DNA of 37,613 nt from JANXVY01 sp034408685. GTDB taxonomy: Bacteria > Pseudomonadota > Alphaproteobacteria > Rhizobiales > Hyphomicrobiaceae. Location of the stretch: contig JAWXCP010000193.1 in assembly GCA_034408685.1 (NCBI GenBank), positions 1-37,613 on the forward strand. The letters run 5' to 3'. The first letter of the stretch is position 1. Every line of letters begins with the position of its first letter. Both the position numbers and the translations under genes were made by a program. This document shows, in pieces, positions 26,701 to 35,254 of this stretch. The notes beneath the pieces are model-generated. The model searched no databases and was not told the DNA's origin. It saw only the letters and a program-made list of their open reading frames with translations.

Positions 26701-26854
26701 CGAACTGGTGTTTGAAGTGTCGGACATCGAGGCATTGCCGCTGTTGCCGCTCGTCGTCGCCGTCATGGAGCAAGCGCCACTGCCAGCCGTGGCCATGGCT
26801 GTCCCGATCAAGGTCGATGCGAAAGCCGCCGCCAATTGGGAAGCCGCACATTGA
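23798..26854 (+). CDS. polA: DNA polymerase I with degenerate proofreading domain
   Basis: 1018 residues from ATG 23798 (MTTPDDTAAM). It fills gaps and removes primers. The 5' nuclease domain is intact: YLIDGSGYIFRAFHA, YKAQRPPPPEEL, GYEADDLIATYA, VSSDKDLMQLV and GDSVDNVPGVPGIGIKTA. The polymerase domain is intact: motif A SADYSQIELR (Asp 790), motif B RRRAKAINFGIIYGISAFG, motif C QVHDELVF (Asp 968). The 3'-5' exonuclease fold is present (about residues 400-600) but its four metal-binding carboxylates are replaced: the DxE strand reads TVM (T422, M424), the GQNxKYD Asp is A497, and the YxxxD Asp is S581 while its Tyr 577 remains. A Gln/Gly-rich linker (about 365-385) joins the domains. Confidence 0.97.
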   Translation: MTTPDDTAAMPAPPSASDAERSNRTSTVPAGEPVPVEKGSHAYLIDGSGYIFRAFHALPPLTRPSDGLPVGAVHGFCQMLWKLVGDSKLADKPTHIAVVFDAGRETFRNKIYDKYKAQRPPPPEELVPQFGLIRDATAAFNIASLEQDGYEADDLIATYARLIREAGGDVTIVSSDKDLMQLVRPGVVMFDGMKAKRIGRDEVIEKFGVPPDKVVDVQSLAGDSVDNVPGVPGIGIKTAAELILAYGDLDTLLSSASQIKQPKRRENLIAFADQARISRELVRLKDDVAVAFAPDKFGVQDPVPAALLGFLQAMEFNSLTQKIAVSLGTDPPQRLAVSVGASVRKTGVDGAALGLPNGTSSPPGQGLGQGVGLGTPAAGARWYHEQIKSIPFDRKAYETVTTTDGLARWLGLARDAGRFAITVMTSSTDAITGELVGIALAVAPGRACYVPLAHSASTGFDFGAGVPQIATADALAALKPHLEDPSLVKAGHNIKFAMLVMAVHGISIVSVDDAMLLSYALDGGRWAHTAEDLALRHLGHACTPYAKAMEHAAPAPKGSKKAERSFAAVPLAQATEYAAESADTALRLCLVLRPRLVPEAQTIVYETLERPLLPVIVEMERAGIKADPAILSRLSTQFAQSTARLEDEVNALVGVKFQLGSPKQLGELLFDTLKLPGGKRTKSGQWETRASLLDDLADNEELPEDARALINKMLEWRQLTKLRTTYTDALPHYLDANSRIHTNYVLASTTTGRLSSTEPNLQNIPIRTKEGREIRTAFIAEPGHKIVSADYSQIELRILAHIADIPQLKHAFAEGIDIHTMTASEMFGVPVDGMPGEVRRRAKAINFGIIYGISAFGLANQLGISREEAGDYIKTYFKRFPGIRDYMEGTKRFCRENGYVETVFGRRIHYPEINTRNPGVRGNLERAAINAPIQGSAADIIRRAMIRMPAALRDAGLSSVRMLLQVHDELVFEVSDIEALPLLPLVVAVMEQAPLPAVAMAVPIKVDAKAAANWEAAH

Positions 26855-26877
26855 CGATTTGAAGCGCCAGTTATCAG

Positions 26878-28125
26878 CTACCGGTAAAGCGCGACCGGCT
26901 GTCCCAAGGACCCGATCCCCTCCGGCACCGGCACGTCGGTCCGGCCATAATCGGTATTCAGCACGACGTTACCCCGCCGGAACTCGACCTCTCTGGCGAC
27001 GATTGCGGTGTATTCGGAAAGATCTCCGACGGTCTTTGGCGAATCGATCACCAAGTGGCCGTTGGGCAGGTAAATTGTGCCGACCAGAACGCGCGCGTTC
27101 TCGCTGTTGATTACATATTCCGTAGTGGCCGATTGCCCGCGATCGCTGAACACGAGCAGGCCCGCCATCGGTCCGTCGACCGGCGCGCGCAGTGAAATGT
27201 TGCTGTCGGTCTTGAAGCGGATCGACGAGTTTTCGCCGGTAAAATAGAGGCCCACGCCCGACCCGGTCAGCGTCGACCGCGTGCCGACCTCCAAGGGTCC
27301 GTCCTTGATCACGTAAATACCGGGCGCAAGTGTAACATTCGCATTATTGGCAATCGACAGCCCGCCGCAGTAGGTTCCAGGCTGCAACTTGATGCTGACC
27401 CCGTCTATTTTCTTTGTTTTCCCCGTGCAGTTAGCCGCCACCTGCGGGGCCGAACGCCCTATCAGCGGGTCTTTGAATGTAGGGCAGTCGGAGATTGCCT
27501 GCGGCATGAAACTCGAAAGTGGCCCCGAGAAACCTCCAGCCGAACAGATCGTCGATGCGGACAACTTTCCGCCGCCAGCCGACGAGATGCCAGCGCGGTC
27601 GGTCGAGTTGGAAAAAGCCGAGCAGTTGTTCCCCAAGACTGTCGTAGACCGGCCGAGATGGATGATCCCTGCGCCACCCTTATCAAGACCCAGAATACAG
27701 ACATTCGGCTTGCCGATGACCTGCGCAACCGAGAGCGTCGCTATCGTAATCGCGGGCCGGCCGAACAATGCGCCGAACGGAATTTCAAGCTCAGTACTGA
27801 CGGTGACACGAACTTCAACTGGATTATTGGTGACTTCGGTTGCCGTTTGAACTTTGAACTGGCCAACGTTTCCAGACACGAACCGCTCGACGGTCTCGGT
27901 GGCCAAGGCCGTAATTACATCCAGTTTGCTGCCAGCCATCGTAGATTCACGCGCGCCTGCAATCGCTGCAGCATCACCTGCCGCCTGTGCCACCGATTTG
28001 GCGTGGTTCATTCGGCCAACTTCGATCGCGAGCGCGGTCACTCCGAAAAGGACCGGCGCTATAATCGCGACGATGGTCGAAACGCTGCCGTCGGCCGACC
28101 GAATGAAAGTTTTGATGAAACCCAT
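26878..28125 (-). CDS. TadE/TadG-like Flp pilus-assembly protein
   Basis: 415 residues from ATG 28125, four bases after the stop of the receiver gene, with GGCGAG upstream inside that gene. The N-terminus has the TadE/TadG layout: FIRSADGSVSTIVAIIAPVLFGVTALAIEVGRM, a single membrane helix, then AAGDAAAIAGARE. The rest is predicted periplasmic, Ser/Gly/Asn-rich, and has the alternating pattern of a beta-helix (NNANVTLAPGIYVI, STLTGSGVGLYFTGE). TadG-like proteins help build Tad/Flp pili or act as surface proteins. No other tad gene is nearby, so it is an orphan. Confidence 0.85.
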   Translation of the reverse strand: MGFIKTFIRSADGSVSTIVAIIAPVLFGVTALAIEVGRMNHAKSVAQAAGDAAAIAGARESTMAGSKLDVITALATETVERFVSGNVGQFKVQTATEVTNNPVEVRVTVSTELEIPFGALFGRPAITIATLSVAQVIGKPNVCILGLDKGGAGIIHLGRSTTVLGNNCSAFSNSTDRAGISSAGGGKLSASTICSAGGFSGPLSSFMPQAISDCPTFKDPLIGRSAPQVAANCTGKTKKIDGVSIKLQPGTYCGGLSIANNANVTLAPGIYVIKDGPLEVGTRSTLTGSGVGLYFTGENSSIRFKTDSNISLRAPVDGPMAGLLVFSDRGQSATTEYVINSENARVLVGTIYLPNGHLVIDSPKTVGDLSEYTAIVAREVEFRRGNVVLNTDYGRTDVPVPEGIGSLGQPVALYR

Positions 28126-28129
28126 TCCC

Positions 28130-28708
28130 TCATACTCGCCGATGGGACGCAGCATCTGGGGGCATCGGCGCACTTGATTTGATGCGGACTGAAGCAGCCG
28201 CTTGCCGCAGCAGGGCCGCGCCCGGGCTGGGGCCGAATTGCGAATCGGCCGCCAATTGCTCGAGACGGCGCGCCAGCTGCTCTAAATCAACGCTGACCGA
28301 ATTCGCGCTGGACCGGGACGTTTCGGCCTGTCTTGCGCCACTGAGCTTGAGCAGGTGTGCGATGTGGGAGCTGAAGGCGGACCAATGCACCGGCTTGGTG
28401 ATGTAGGTCGTCGCACCGGCGTGCTGTGCCCGGTCGATCGATCGCTGATCGTTGCGCGACGTGATGACAATGACAGGCATATGCTTGGTGACAGGATGCC
28501 CCCGCAAGCAACCGATGATCTCGAAACCGTCGAAGCCGGGCATTTCGAGATCGAGGATCGCAGCGCTGTACTCGCCCTTGCGCAGCTCGATCCAAGCCGC
28601 CTCGCCGTCCGCGACCTCGGTTACCTCGGCACCAGCACGCAGGACCGCCGTCATGATCAACGACCGTGCGAGCGGATCATCATCGGCAATGAGAACTTTG
28701 AAAGTCAT
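28130..28708 (-). CDS. Receiver-domain response regulator
   Basis: 192 residues from ATG 28708, with GGAG nine bases upstream. The receiver domain (about 1-122) has the acidic triad in IADDDPLAR, the phosphoacceptor Asp 53 in AILDLEMPGFDG, VIVITSRND and the conserved Lys in YITKPVHW. No DNA-binding or enzymatic domain follows; the tail is about 65 residues with a helical LEQLARRLEQLA segment. It likely receives phosphate from the divergent hybrid kinase and acts by protein contacts. It is coupled to the TadG-like gene downstream. Confidence 0.93.
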   Translation of the reverse strand: MTFKVLIADDDPLARSLIMTAVLRAGAEVTEVADGEAAWIELRKGEYSAAILDLEMPGFDGFEIIGCLRGHPVTKHMPVIVITSRNDQRSIDRAQHAGATTYITKPVHWSAFSSHIAHLLKLSGARQAETSRSSANSVSVDLEQLARRLEQLAADSQFGPSPGAALLRQAAASVRIKSSAPMPPDAASHRRV

Positions 28709-28860
28709 AAGTTGGAACTCCGAGCAATCTCAATCCTCTGAATGCCCGATAAGTTTCAACGCCGGGCTTCGAAAACTGTTCGAATTGTAGGCAAATTTTC
28801 GAAACTTGCGTCGGTGGATACTAAACGGCCCTGAACCATTTCAGCTGACACTGCTTCGCC

Positions 28861-31260
28861 ATGGTCAGACTTACGATACGATCGAAGATCGCCCTGATCG
28901 TCGGCCTGGCGGTGGTCGTCGCGACGCTGCTTGCGGCCGCCGCTGCGACCGTGCGCGAGACGGATCGGAGACAGTCGACCCTCGTCGACGAACTCGAGGC
29001 AGTGGCGACGGTATTGGCAACTGCGGTTGCACCCGCGACCGCCGCTGGCGATCGGTATGCGGTCCTTGCCACACTGCGTGCCATGGCGCGGATGCCGCGC
29101 GTCGTTCATCTTCGCGTCGTCACGACGAACGGCGTCAGTCTGGCCGAGCTCGGTGACGCTGCCGTCCTGGTTCAAGGTGGTGAGGCCAGCGCGCGGCGCA
29201 CCACGGTCGAAGTACCGATCATTTCAGGTGGTCAGCGTATCGGAACGCTGGCCCTTCTTGCCGACACGTCCGACCTGCTCCGTGCCTTGATGGAAAGCCT
29301 CAGCGCCGCTGTCGGCGCGGGCCTCGTCGCGGCGCTCGCCGGTCTCGCTGCCGTGTGGCGGCTGCACGGCTTCGTGACACGGCCGATCCACGACCTTGTC
29401 GCCGCCATGGACGGCGTGCGCACAACATCGAATTTTGATGTCGTCGTCGCGCAGACCAGCCGGGACGAGACCGGACGGCTGGTATCGGCCTTCAACGACA
29501 TGCTCGGTCACATCCGGTCGCGCGATGAGCTTCTCGCCCGCCACAGGGAGCGCCTTGAGTCTGATGTTGCCGAGCGCACCCAGGATGTCAACGTGGCCCG
29601 CCTTTCGGCCGAGCGTGCCAACGCTGCAAAATCTGAATTTCTGGCAACCATGAGCCACGAAATCCGGACGCCGATGTCGGGTTTGATCGTCATGGCCGAG
29701 TTACTTGCGACGAGCGAACTGACCCCGCGCCTCCAACGCTATGCCGACACGATTTTGCGTTCGGGGCGAAGTCTGATTGCGATCATCAACGATATTCTGG
29801 ACGTTTCGAAGATCGAATCCGGTCGCCTTGTGCTTGAGAGCGTGCCACTGGCGCCGACGATGCTGGCTGACGATACCGCTCGCTTGTTCGCAGAGCGGGC
29901 CGCGAGAAAGGGAATCGAGCTGCGTGTCGAATCCGATCCTTCGGTCCCTGCCGAAGTCATGGGAGACCCGCTCCGGTTTGGGCAGATTCTGTCCAACCTC
30001 GCCAGCAACGCGTTGAAGTTCACCGATCGCGGCAGCGTGACCATCCGGCTCGGCACCACCAGCACCGGTCCACAAACCATCGCAACGCCCGGTGGACTGC
30101 TCGTGCTCGAGGTCGCCGATACCGGCATCGGCATCGCGGCCGACAAACTCGCGACGATCTTCGACGCCTACGTGCAAGCCGACGCTTCGACCACGCGCCG
30201 CTACGGTGGCACCGGAATTGGTCTCTCGATCTGCCACCGCCTCGCTGAGGCGATGGGTGGGACGATCGAGATCGCAAGTACGGTCGGCCATGGCACGACC
30301 TTCACCGTGAAGCTGCCATTAGTACCGGTCGTCAAACAATTTTCGACAGGTGGCTCTTCCATCCCTAACGCCGCAGCAACGCAGGCAATCCGTGGCTTTC
30401 GAATTCTTGCTGCAGACGACACGGCGATCAGCCGCGAAGTGCTGGCGGAGGCGTTGGCGCGGCTGGGCGCAAAGGTCACCACCGTGGAGGACGGCAAGGC
30501 CGCAGTCGACACCTTCGCCAGCGGGTCGTTCGACCTCGTGATCCTGGACGGTTCGATGCCCGTCATGTCGGGTTACGACGCGGCGCGTGCGATCCGCAGG
30601 ATCGAGGCCGGACAAAATCTAAAACGTTCGCCGATCCTTGCCCTGACGGGTCACGTGATCGGTCCAGCAGCGCAGGAATGGCGCGACGCCGGCATGGATG
30701 CGTGCCTCGCCAAGCCCTTCACCATCGAGCAACTCGCAACCGCCATTCTGGCCGTCTCGTCACCGTTACCATCAGGGGCACACGTCGCGAGCCGTCATCC
30801 GATTGCGGCCGTAGATACAGCCGAGCCCAGCCCCAGCGCCGATTGCGATCTTCCCGACTTGCCGCTTTTAGACGCCGCCGAAATCGATCGCATTGTCGAC
30901 GTCGACGGCGGAAGCACCGAACTCGTCGCCCGCCTCGTTGCGCTGTTCCAGGACCACACACCAGACGCCGTCATGCGGGTTCGATCCGCAAGCGATCGCG
31001 GCGATTTGCCAGCGCTCGTCGCGTCCGCCCACGCCCTGCGCTCGATGGCCGCGAGCATGGGCGCGCCGCGATTGATGAAGCTGTGTGCCGACATCGAGGG
31101 CAAAGCTTCGGCGGGTGACCTCGAAACGTGCAGACGTCTGGTGGCCACGCTCCCTGGGCTCACGACCGCGACCTCCTCGGCCCTTCAGCAGCTTGCACCG
31201 GCCCCTGGCCGACTTGCCGGTCACCCTGTGCCGGTTCCTCGCCCCATGTTCCAATCCTAG
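28861..31260 (+). CDS. Hybrid sensor histidine kinase with receiver and HPt domains
   Basis: 799 residues from ATG 28861; no clear ribosome-binding site. The order is a membrane segment (about 9-32), a periplasmic sensor of about 105 residues, a second membrane segment (about 143-165), HAMP, HisKA with MSHEIRTP (phosphoacceptor His 266), HATPase with N box LSNLASNALKF, G1 box VADTGIGIA and G2 box YGGTGIGLSI, a receiver with Asp 563 in LVILDGSMPVMSG, and an HPt domain with His 724 in SAHALRSMAASMGA. All stages of a four-step phosphorelay are in one protein. The divergent receiver gene across 152 bases is the probable end target. The signal is unknown. Confidence 0.95.
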   Translation: MVRLTIRSKIALIVGLAVVVATLLAAAAATVRETDRRQSTLVDELEAVATVLATAVAPATAAGDRYAVLATLRAMARMPRVVHLRVVTTNGVSLAELGDAAVLVQGGEASARRTTVEVPIISGGQRIGTLALLADTSDLLRALMESLSAAVGAGLVAALAGLAAVWRLHGFVTRPIHDLVAAMDGVRTTSNFDVVVAQTSRDETGRLVSAFNDMLGHIRSRDELLARHRERLESDVAERTQDVNVARLSAERANAAKSEFLATMSHEIRTPMSGLIVMAELLATSELTPRLQRYADTILRSGRSLIAIINDILDVSKIESGRLVLESVPLAPTMLADDTARLFAERAARKGIELRVESDPSVPAEVMGDPLRFGQILSNLASNALKFTDRGSVTIRLGTTSTGPQTIATPGGLLVLEVADTGIGIAADKLATIFDAYVQADASTTRRYGGTGIGLSICHRLAEAMGGTIEIASTVGHGTTFTVKLPLVPVVKQFSTGGSSIPNAAATQAIRGFRILAADDTAISREVLAEALARLGAKVTTVEDGKAAVDTFASGSFDLVILDGSMPVMSGYDAARAIRRIEAGQNLKRSPILALTGHVIGPAAQEWRDAGMDACLAKPFTIEQLATAILAVSSPLPSGAHVASRHPIAAVDTAEPSPSADCDLPDLPLLDAAEIDRIVDVDGGSTELVARLVALFQDHTPDAVMRVRSASDRGDLPALVASAHALRSMAASMGAPRLMKLCADIEGKASAGDLETCRRLVATLPGLTTATSSALQQLAPAPGRLAGHPVPVPRPMFQS

Positions 31261-31314
31261 CACCCGTCGCGTAGGGTCCGCGCCGACGGCGCAGGCTCAA
31301 CAACGCGGTAACCC

Positions 31315-32619
31315 ATGACACTTCAGCTCCAATCGGCACTTGGTCTTGTCGCGTTGCCGGCACTCGCTTGGCTGCTGTCGGAACGGCGTCAGGCGTTACG
31401 TGCCGCCCCCGTGCTGAAACTCCTAGCGGCTGGCATTGCGCTCCAGTTCGTGATTGCCGGGCTCTTGCTCAACGTGCCCATGCTGCGCGCGGCGTTCACC
31501 TATCCAGCCGCGCTGGTCGAAGCGCTACAGACCGCGACGCGAGCTGGCGTCCAACTCGTGTTCGGTCATCTTGCGGGTGCGCCTGCACCCTATGACATCA
31601 AATTTCCCGCAAATACCTTCGTCCTGGCGCTGGACGCACTGCCGCTGGTGCTGGTGATGAGCGTCTTGTCGAAGGTGCTGTATCACTGGGGCCTGCTTCA
31701 ACGCGTCGTGCGCGGTTTCGCAGCTGTTCTGCATCGCACCCTGGGGATCGGCGGAGCGGTCGGCACTTCGGCTGCCGCAAACGTCTTCATGGGCAACGTC
31801 GAGGCACCCCTGTTGGTGCGGCCCTACATCGCGACGATGACGCGCGCCGAGCTCTTCGCAACCATGACCGTCGGAATGGCCGGAGTGGCTGGCACCGTGC
31901 TCGGCATCTATGTGATCCTGCTCAAAGACCAACTGCCGGATGCGGCGGGCCACCTCATTGTCGCCTCGGTGATTTCGGTACCAGCAGCGCTGATCATTGC
32001 GGCACTGATGGTGCCAGAAGCACGCCAAGCGTCCGCAGCGCCAGCAGCGTCCGCATCGGACATCAGTTCCAAGCGCGTCGACGTTGCCGAAACCGGTACC
32101 ACGTCATTCATGGACGCGGTGACCCAAGGTACGCGCGATGGCGTCGACCTGCTCGTCGCCATTACCGCCATGCTGATCGTCGCCGTCGCGTTGGTGACCC
32201 TGGTCAACCTGATGCTTGCCGCTATCACCGCCCCGTTCGGGACTGTGCTGACCCTCGAGGGCATCGCTGGCGCGCTGTTTGCCCCGCTGGCTTTCATCAT
32301 CGGCATTCCGTGGAGTGAAGCGACCAAGGCTGGCGAACTGATCGGCGTCAAAACGATCCTCAACGAGTTCCTGGCTTATGTGAAGCTCGCCGGGCTGGGC
32401 GAGGCAGAGCTATCGGCGCGCTCGCGTCTCGTGATGACCTATGCGCTGTGCGGGTTCGCCAACTTTGGCAGCCTCGGCATCATGATTGGCGGGCTTGTCG
32501 CCATGGCGCCCTCACGCCGCGCTGATATCCTCGACCTTGCCCCGCGCACAATCATCGCCGGGTCACTTGCGACGCTGATGACGGCGGCAGTCGTGGGCGT
32601 CCTGACGCCAGCGACGTAA
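31315..32619 (+). CDS. Concentrative nucleoside transporter (CNT/NupC family)
   Basis: 434 residues from ATG 31315, 54 bases after the kinase. An inner-membrane protein with about ten hydrophobic segments. LPLVLVMSVLSKVLYHWGLLQRVV, GTSAAANVFMGNVEAPLLVRPYI and MTVGMAGVAGTVLGIYV are the CNT hallmarks, with the NxxEAPLxxxP loop in the transport core. It imports nucleosides with protons or sodium. KAGELIGVKTILNEFLAY and YALCGFANFGSLGI match the C-terminal gate domain. It lacks the shorter NupG fold. The gene converges with the DUF262 gene eight bases after its stop. Confidence 0.93.
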   Translation: MTLQLQSALGLVALPALAWLLSERRQALRAAPVLKLLAAGIALQFVIAGLLLNVPMLRAAFTYPAALVEALQTATRAGVQLVFGHLAGAPAPYDIKFPANTFVLALDALPLVLVMSVLSKVLYHWGLLQRVVRGFAAVLHRTLGIGGAVGTSAAANVFMGNVEAPLLVRPYIATMTRAELFATMTVGMAGVAGTVLGIYVILLKDQLPDAAGHLIVASVISVPAALIIAALMVPEARQASAAPAASASDISSKRVDVAETGTTSFMDAVTQGTRDGVDLLVAITAMLIVAVALVTLVNLMLAAITAPFGTVLTLEGIAGALFAPLAFIIGIPWSEATKAGELIGVKTILNEFLAYVKLAGLGEAELSARSRLVMTYALCGFANFGSLGIMIGGLVAMAPSRRADILDLAPRTIIAGSLATLMTAAVVGVLTPAT

Positions 32620-32627
32620 CGCGACGG

Positions 32628-34559
32628 TCAGGCGGGGTTGGCCGAACGGTGCGTGACGGCTGCAGGTGCTATCTCGCGCGCCTGACCAAGTCCGTCGATC
32701 CGCCACAACCGGGCGAGCACCGACATTAACCGCGCCTCGCGGGCAAATACCTGCTCGGGCGTCCATTCGACCGCCTCGACGACGTCTTCATTGACGCGAA
32801 ATGCCGGTACGGCGCGCGGGCCCGTGGCTGCGAAAATCGCCAGCTTGACGGCGAATTCTTTGTTGCGCATCCGCTCGTTGGCACGTGGCGGCACGAGCGC
32901 AAGGTTGCCCAGGCTATGCTGGCAAGCCTCCCGGCGCTCGCCAAACAGGCGCCGCCAATCGCTCGTCGGCGTCGGCCGTTGCGGCAAGATATGCTCGACG
33001 GTCAACTCGGAGGTCGAGAGCAGCAGCGGCGTGCCGGACAGTTCTTCCTCGATCCGCATCAAAATCAACTTGGCGAGCGCCGCATCGCGCCGGTGAATAT
33101 CGCGCAGATGGTGCATCACCGCGCGTTGCTCTTCCCGGGTGACCGTGAATGCCTGATCCAACTCGACGCAATTACCGCGCGTCAGTGCTTGGATGAGTTG
33201 ATTGGCGCGCCGCGTTCGCTTGGCGCCCCCGATCGACAATACCTTCAACAGGAAGGTGAGGCGCTCGATCTCGACGACCGTCCGCTGCACGCCGGCCGGG
33301 TCGTCCTCGAAGCGGCTCATCGCGATCATCGCCGGGGCCACCCAATCGGCGTTGCCGAACCGATTGAGTGACGTCAGCGCTTTGGCCAAGTCCGGGTATT
33401 CGCTCGCGCGGCGCGGATCTTCAGGGAAGCGCCGGATGAGGTAGAACGCGTCGGCCATGGGTGTCAGCACGCGTTCGAGGAACGGCAGGCAGCCGTGCTG
33501 GCGGACGAGCCCGCGCATCGCAGAGATGATCTGGGGTCTGCCGATCGAGTGGATCAAGCGAATGTGAGAAAACAGGCTTTCGAAGTCGTTGCCGAGTTTC
33601 TGGGCAGCGCTATCCCAACGCGCTAGGGCCTCACGTTCGCGCGTGGGCTCGATCGATTTCAGCACCTCGACCTTCAAAATGTCCTTGCGCTGGAGTGGTC
33701 GGCCGCGGTCGTTCAGGACCGTAAACAGCAGGTGGGCGCGGTCGATATCACGGGTGATGATCACGACGACATGGCAGCGCTCGATCAGGTAGAGCGCGAG
33801 CGCGCGCTGGTCGGCGGGCGAAAGCGCGCTGACCTCTTGGCGCAAGTAGTCGAGCGCGACCGTGAGTTCGCCGCGTCCATAGCGGTCAAGGATTTCGCCG
33901 TGGAGATCGTTTTGATCAACATTGCTAAACTTATCATCGACATCGCCTAAGTCGCCATCACCATGCCCGGCGAAAACCGGCGACGCATCGCGTGCGGCCT
34001 GGACGCCCGCTGCTGCCACGACACGGCTGATGAAGACTTCGCGATCGCGGTCGACGTTGAACACGTCGATCCGGGGACGGCCATATTGGTCGATGATCAG
34101 CGACCGCAAGCGGCTTGCAAGACCTTCGTCCTCGACACCAGCTTCGAGCACGCTGGCAAGCAGGCTCACGGTCAAAAGCCGCTGCTGGCCATCGACGACC
34201 TCATACGGCAGGCGCGGTTGTGACCCGGCCGGGCCAGCGCTTGCTATCGCGTTCGCGTCGGCCGCGCGCGAGGTGCTGGCCGTTTGGTCGACGTGCGAAT
34301 GATCTGTGTTGGGCTGGTCCGTGTTGGGGTCGAGCAGCAGCACGGTGCCGAGGAAATAGTCCGGGCAGGTGAACTGCAGCTCCTCGATGCCGGCCGCCGA
34401 CGTCACATCTTCCAACAGCTGGCCAACTTCCCGTGTCGTCCAGGAGTAACTGCGCTGGTAAGATGGAATGGCGAACGCGTATGGCTCGTCGAACAGACGA
34501 GACAGCACGAGACTGTCGGTTTTTAAACCCGTGAACATGCTGCAACCACTCGAACGCAT
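32628..34559 (-). CDS. DUF262 and DUF1524 (GmrSD-like) protein
   Basis: 643 residues from ATG 34559; ATG 34538 (MFTGLKTDS) is possible. The N-terminal DUF262 domain has AIPSYQRSYSWTTREV and the signature YEVVDGQQRLLT, a ParB/Srx-like nucleotidase fold. The C-terminal DUF1524 domain has the HNH-type VEHILPQ, then LGNLALVPPRANERMRNKEF. GmrS and GmrD are separate or fused in type IV restriction systems that cut glucosylated hydroxymethylcytosine DNA; single-chain forms are common and many are of unproven function. A variable insert of about 45 residues follows LLLDPN and a second of about 35 lies near GHGDGDLGDVDD. Possible phage defence, by inference. Confidence 0.9.
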   Translation of the reverse strand: MRSSGCSMFTGLKTDSLVLSRLFDEPYAFAIPSYQRSYSWTTREVGQLLEDVTSAAGIEELQFTCPDYFLGTVLLLDPNTDQPNTDHSHVDQTASTSRAADANAIASAGPAGSQPRLPYEVVDGQQRLLTVSLLASVLEAGVEDEGLASRLRSLIIDQYGRPRIDVFNVDRDREVFISRVVAAAGVQAARDASPVFAGHGDGDLGDVDDKFSNVDQNDLHGEILDRYGRGELTVALDYLRQEVSALSPADQRALALYLIERCHVVVIITRDIDRAHLLFTVLNDRGRPLQRKDILKVEVLKSIEPTREREALARWDSAAQKLGNDFESLFSHIRLIHSIGRPQIISAMRGLVRQHGCLPFLERVLTPMADAFYLIRRFPEDPRRASEYPDLAKALTSLNRFGNADWVAPAMIAMSRFEDDPAGVQRTVVEIERLTFLLKVLSIGGAKRTRRANQLIQALTRGNCVELDQAFTVTREEQRAVMHHLRDIHRRDAALAKLILMRIEEELSGTPLLLSTSELTVEHILPQRPTPTSDWRRLFGERREACQHSLGNLALVPPRANERMRNKEFAVKLAIFAATGPRAVPAFRVNEDVVEAVEWTPEQVFAREARLMSVLARLWRIDGLGQAREIAPAAVTHRSANPA

Positions 34560-34750
34560 TTTTTGAACGCCCTAGCACAATTATGACGCAAGGCTAGGCG
34601 CTGTACCCGGTGTTCATCGTTCATGACGGATCGGTGACGAATTAATTCGAGGTGTTGCCCAGCACCGACACGACCGGTACTTAAGCAATGACGACCAGCA
34701 TCATAAAACGCGTGAAGCCCGGTCGGCGTTTCACCCGGCGCAGGTAACCA

Positions 34751-35254
34751 ATGACCCAGTCGCACGTCACGCCCGGCACCTCAGCGTCCAACACGATCTC
34801 GCCACGGACCCCTTCGTCCGATATCTTAGTGTACAAAATTACCGGCGCGGAGGCTTGGCAGTCAGCGATCCGGACCGGCGTCCTCGAAGCTTCTTCCGTC
34901 GACGTCCGCGACGGCTTCGTCCACTTGTCGGCTAGCCACCAAGTGGCTGAAACCGCACGGCGCTATTTCGCTGGCCAACCCGGGCTCATGTTGGTCGCTT
35001 GGCGCAGCAGTGATCTCGCCCCAGGCCTCAAATGGGAGGCGTCACGCGGCGGCGATGTGTTCCCACACCAGTATGGCGCGCTACCGATCGAGCGAGCGCT
35101 GTGGGCCGAACCACTGCCGTTGGGGCCCGATGATGCTCCTGATGTCGACGGTGCGATTGCTCGGGCAGCGTCTCGACATCCGGGATCGGCAGGAGCGGAG
35201 GCGGCAACAACGTCGCAACCAACGTCGAAACCGAGTACAGGAACCGCCGCATGA
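34751..35254 (+). CDS. DUF952 family protein
   Basis: 167 residues from ATG 34751, AGGTAA just upstream. The DUF952 core (about 27-125) reads LVYKITGAEAWQSA, DGFVHLSASHQVAETARRYFAG, LMLVAWRSSDL, LKWEASRGGDVFPHQYGALPIE. This small domain resembles ADP-ribosyl-type folds in outline, but its role is not established. A Ser/Thr/Ala-rich tail of about 35 residues follows. The stop overlaps the pyrD start (ATGA), and a DUF952 gene before pyrD is common in alphaproteobacteria, so the two are coupled. Confidence 0.92.
   Translation: MTQSHVTPGTSASNTISPRTPSSDILVYKITGAEAWQSAIRTGVLEASSVDVRDGFVHLSASHQVAETARRYFAGQPGLMLVAWRSSDLAPGLKWEASRGGDVFPHQYGALPIERALWAEPLPLGPDDAPDVDGAIARAASRHPGSAGAEAATTSQPTSKPSTGTAA

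Noticed and set aside
25844..26851. 335-codon minus-strand open frame in polA
   Set aside because: Opposite the conserved polymerase domain; its residues reflect the complementary strand and show no motif.
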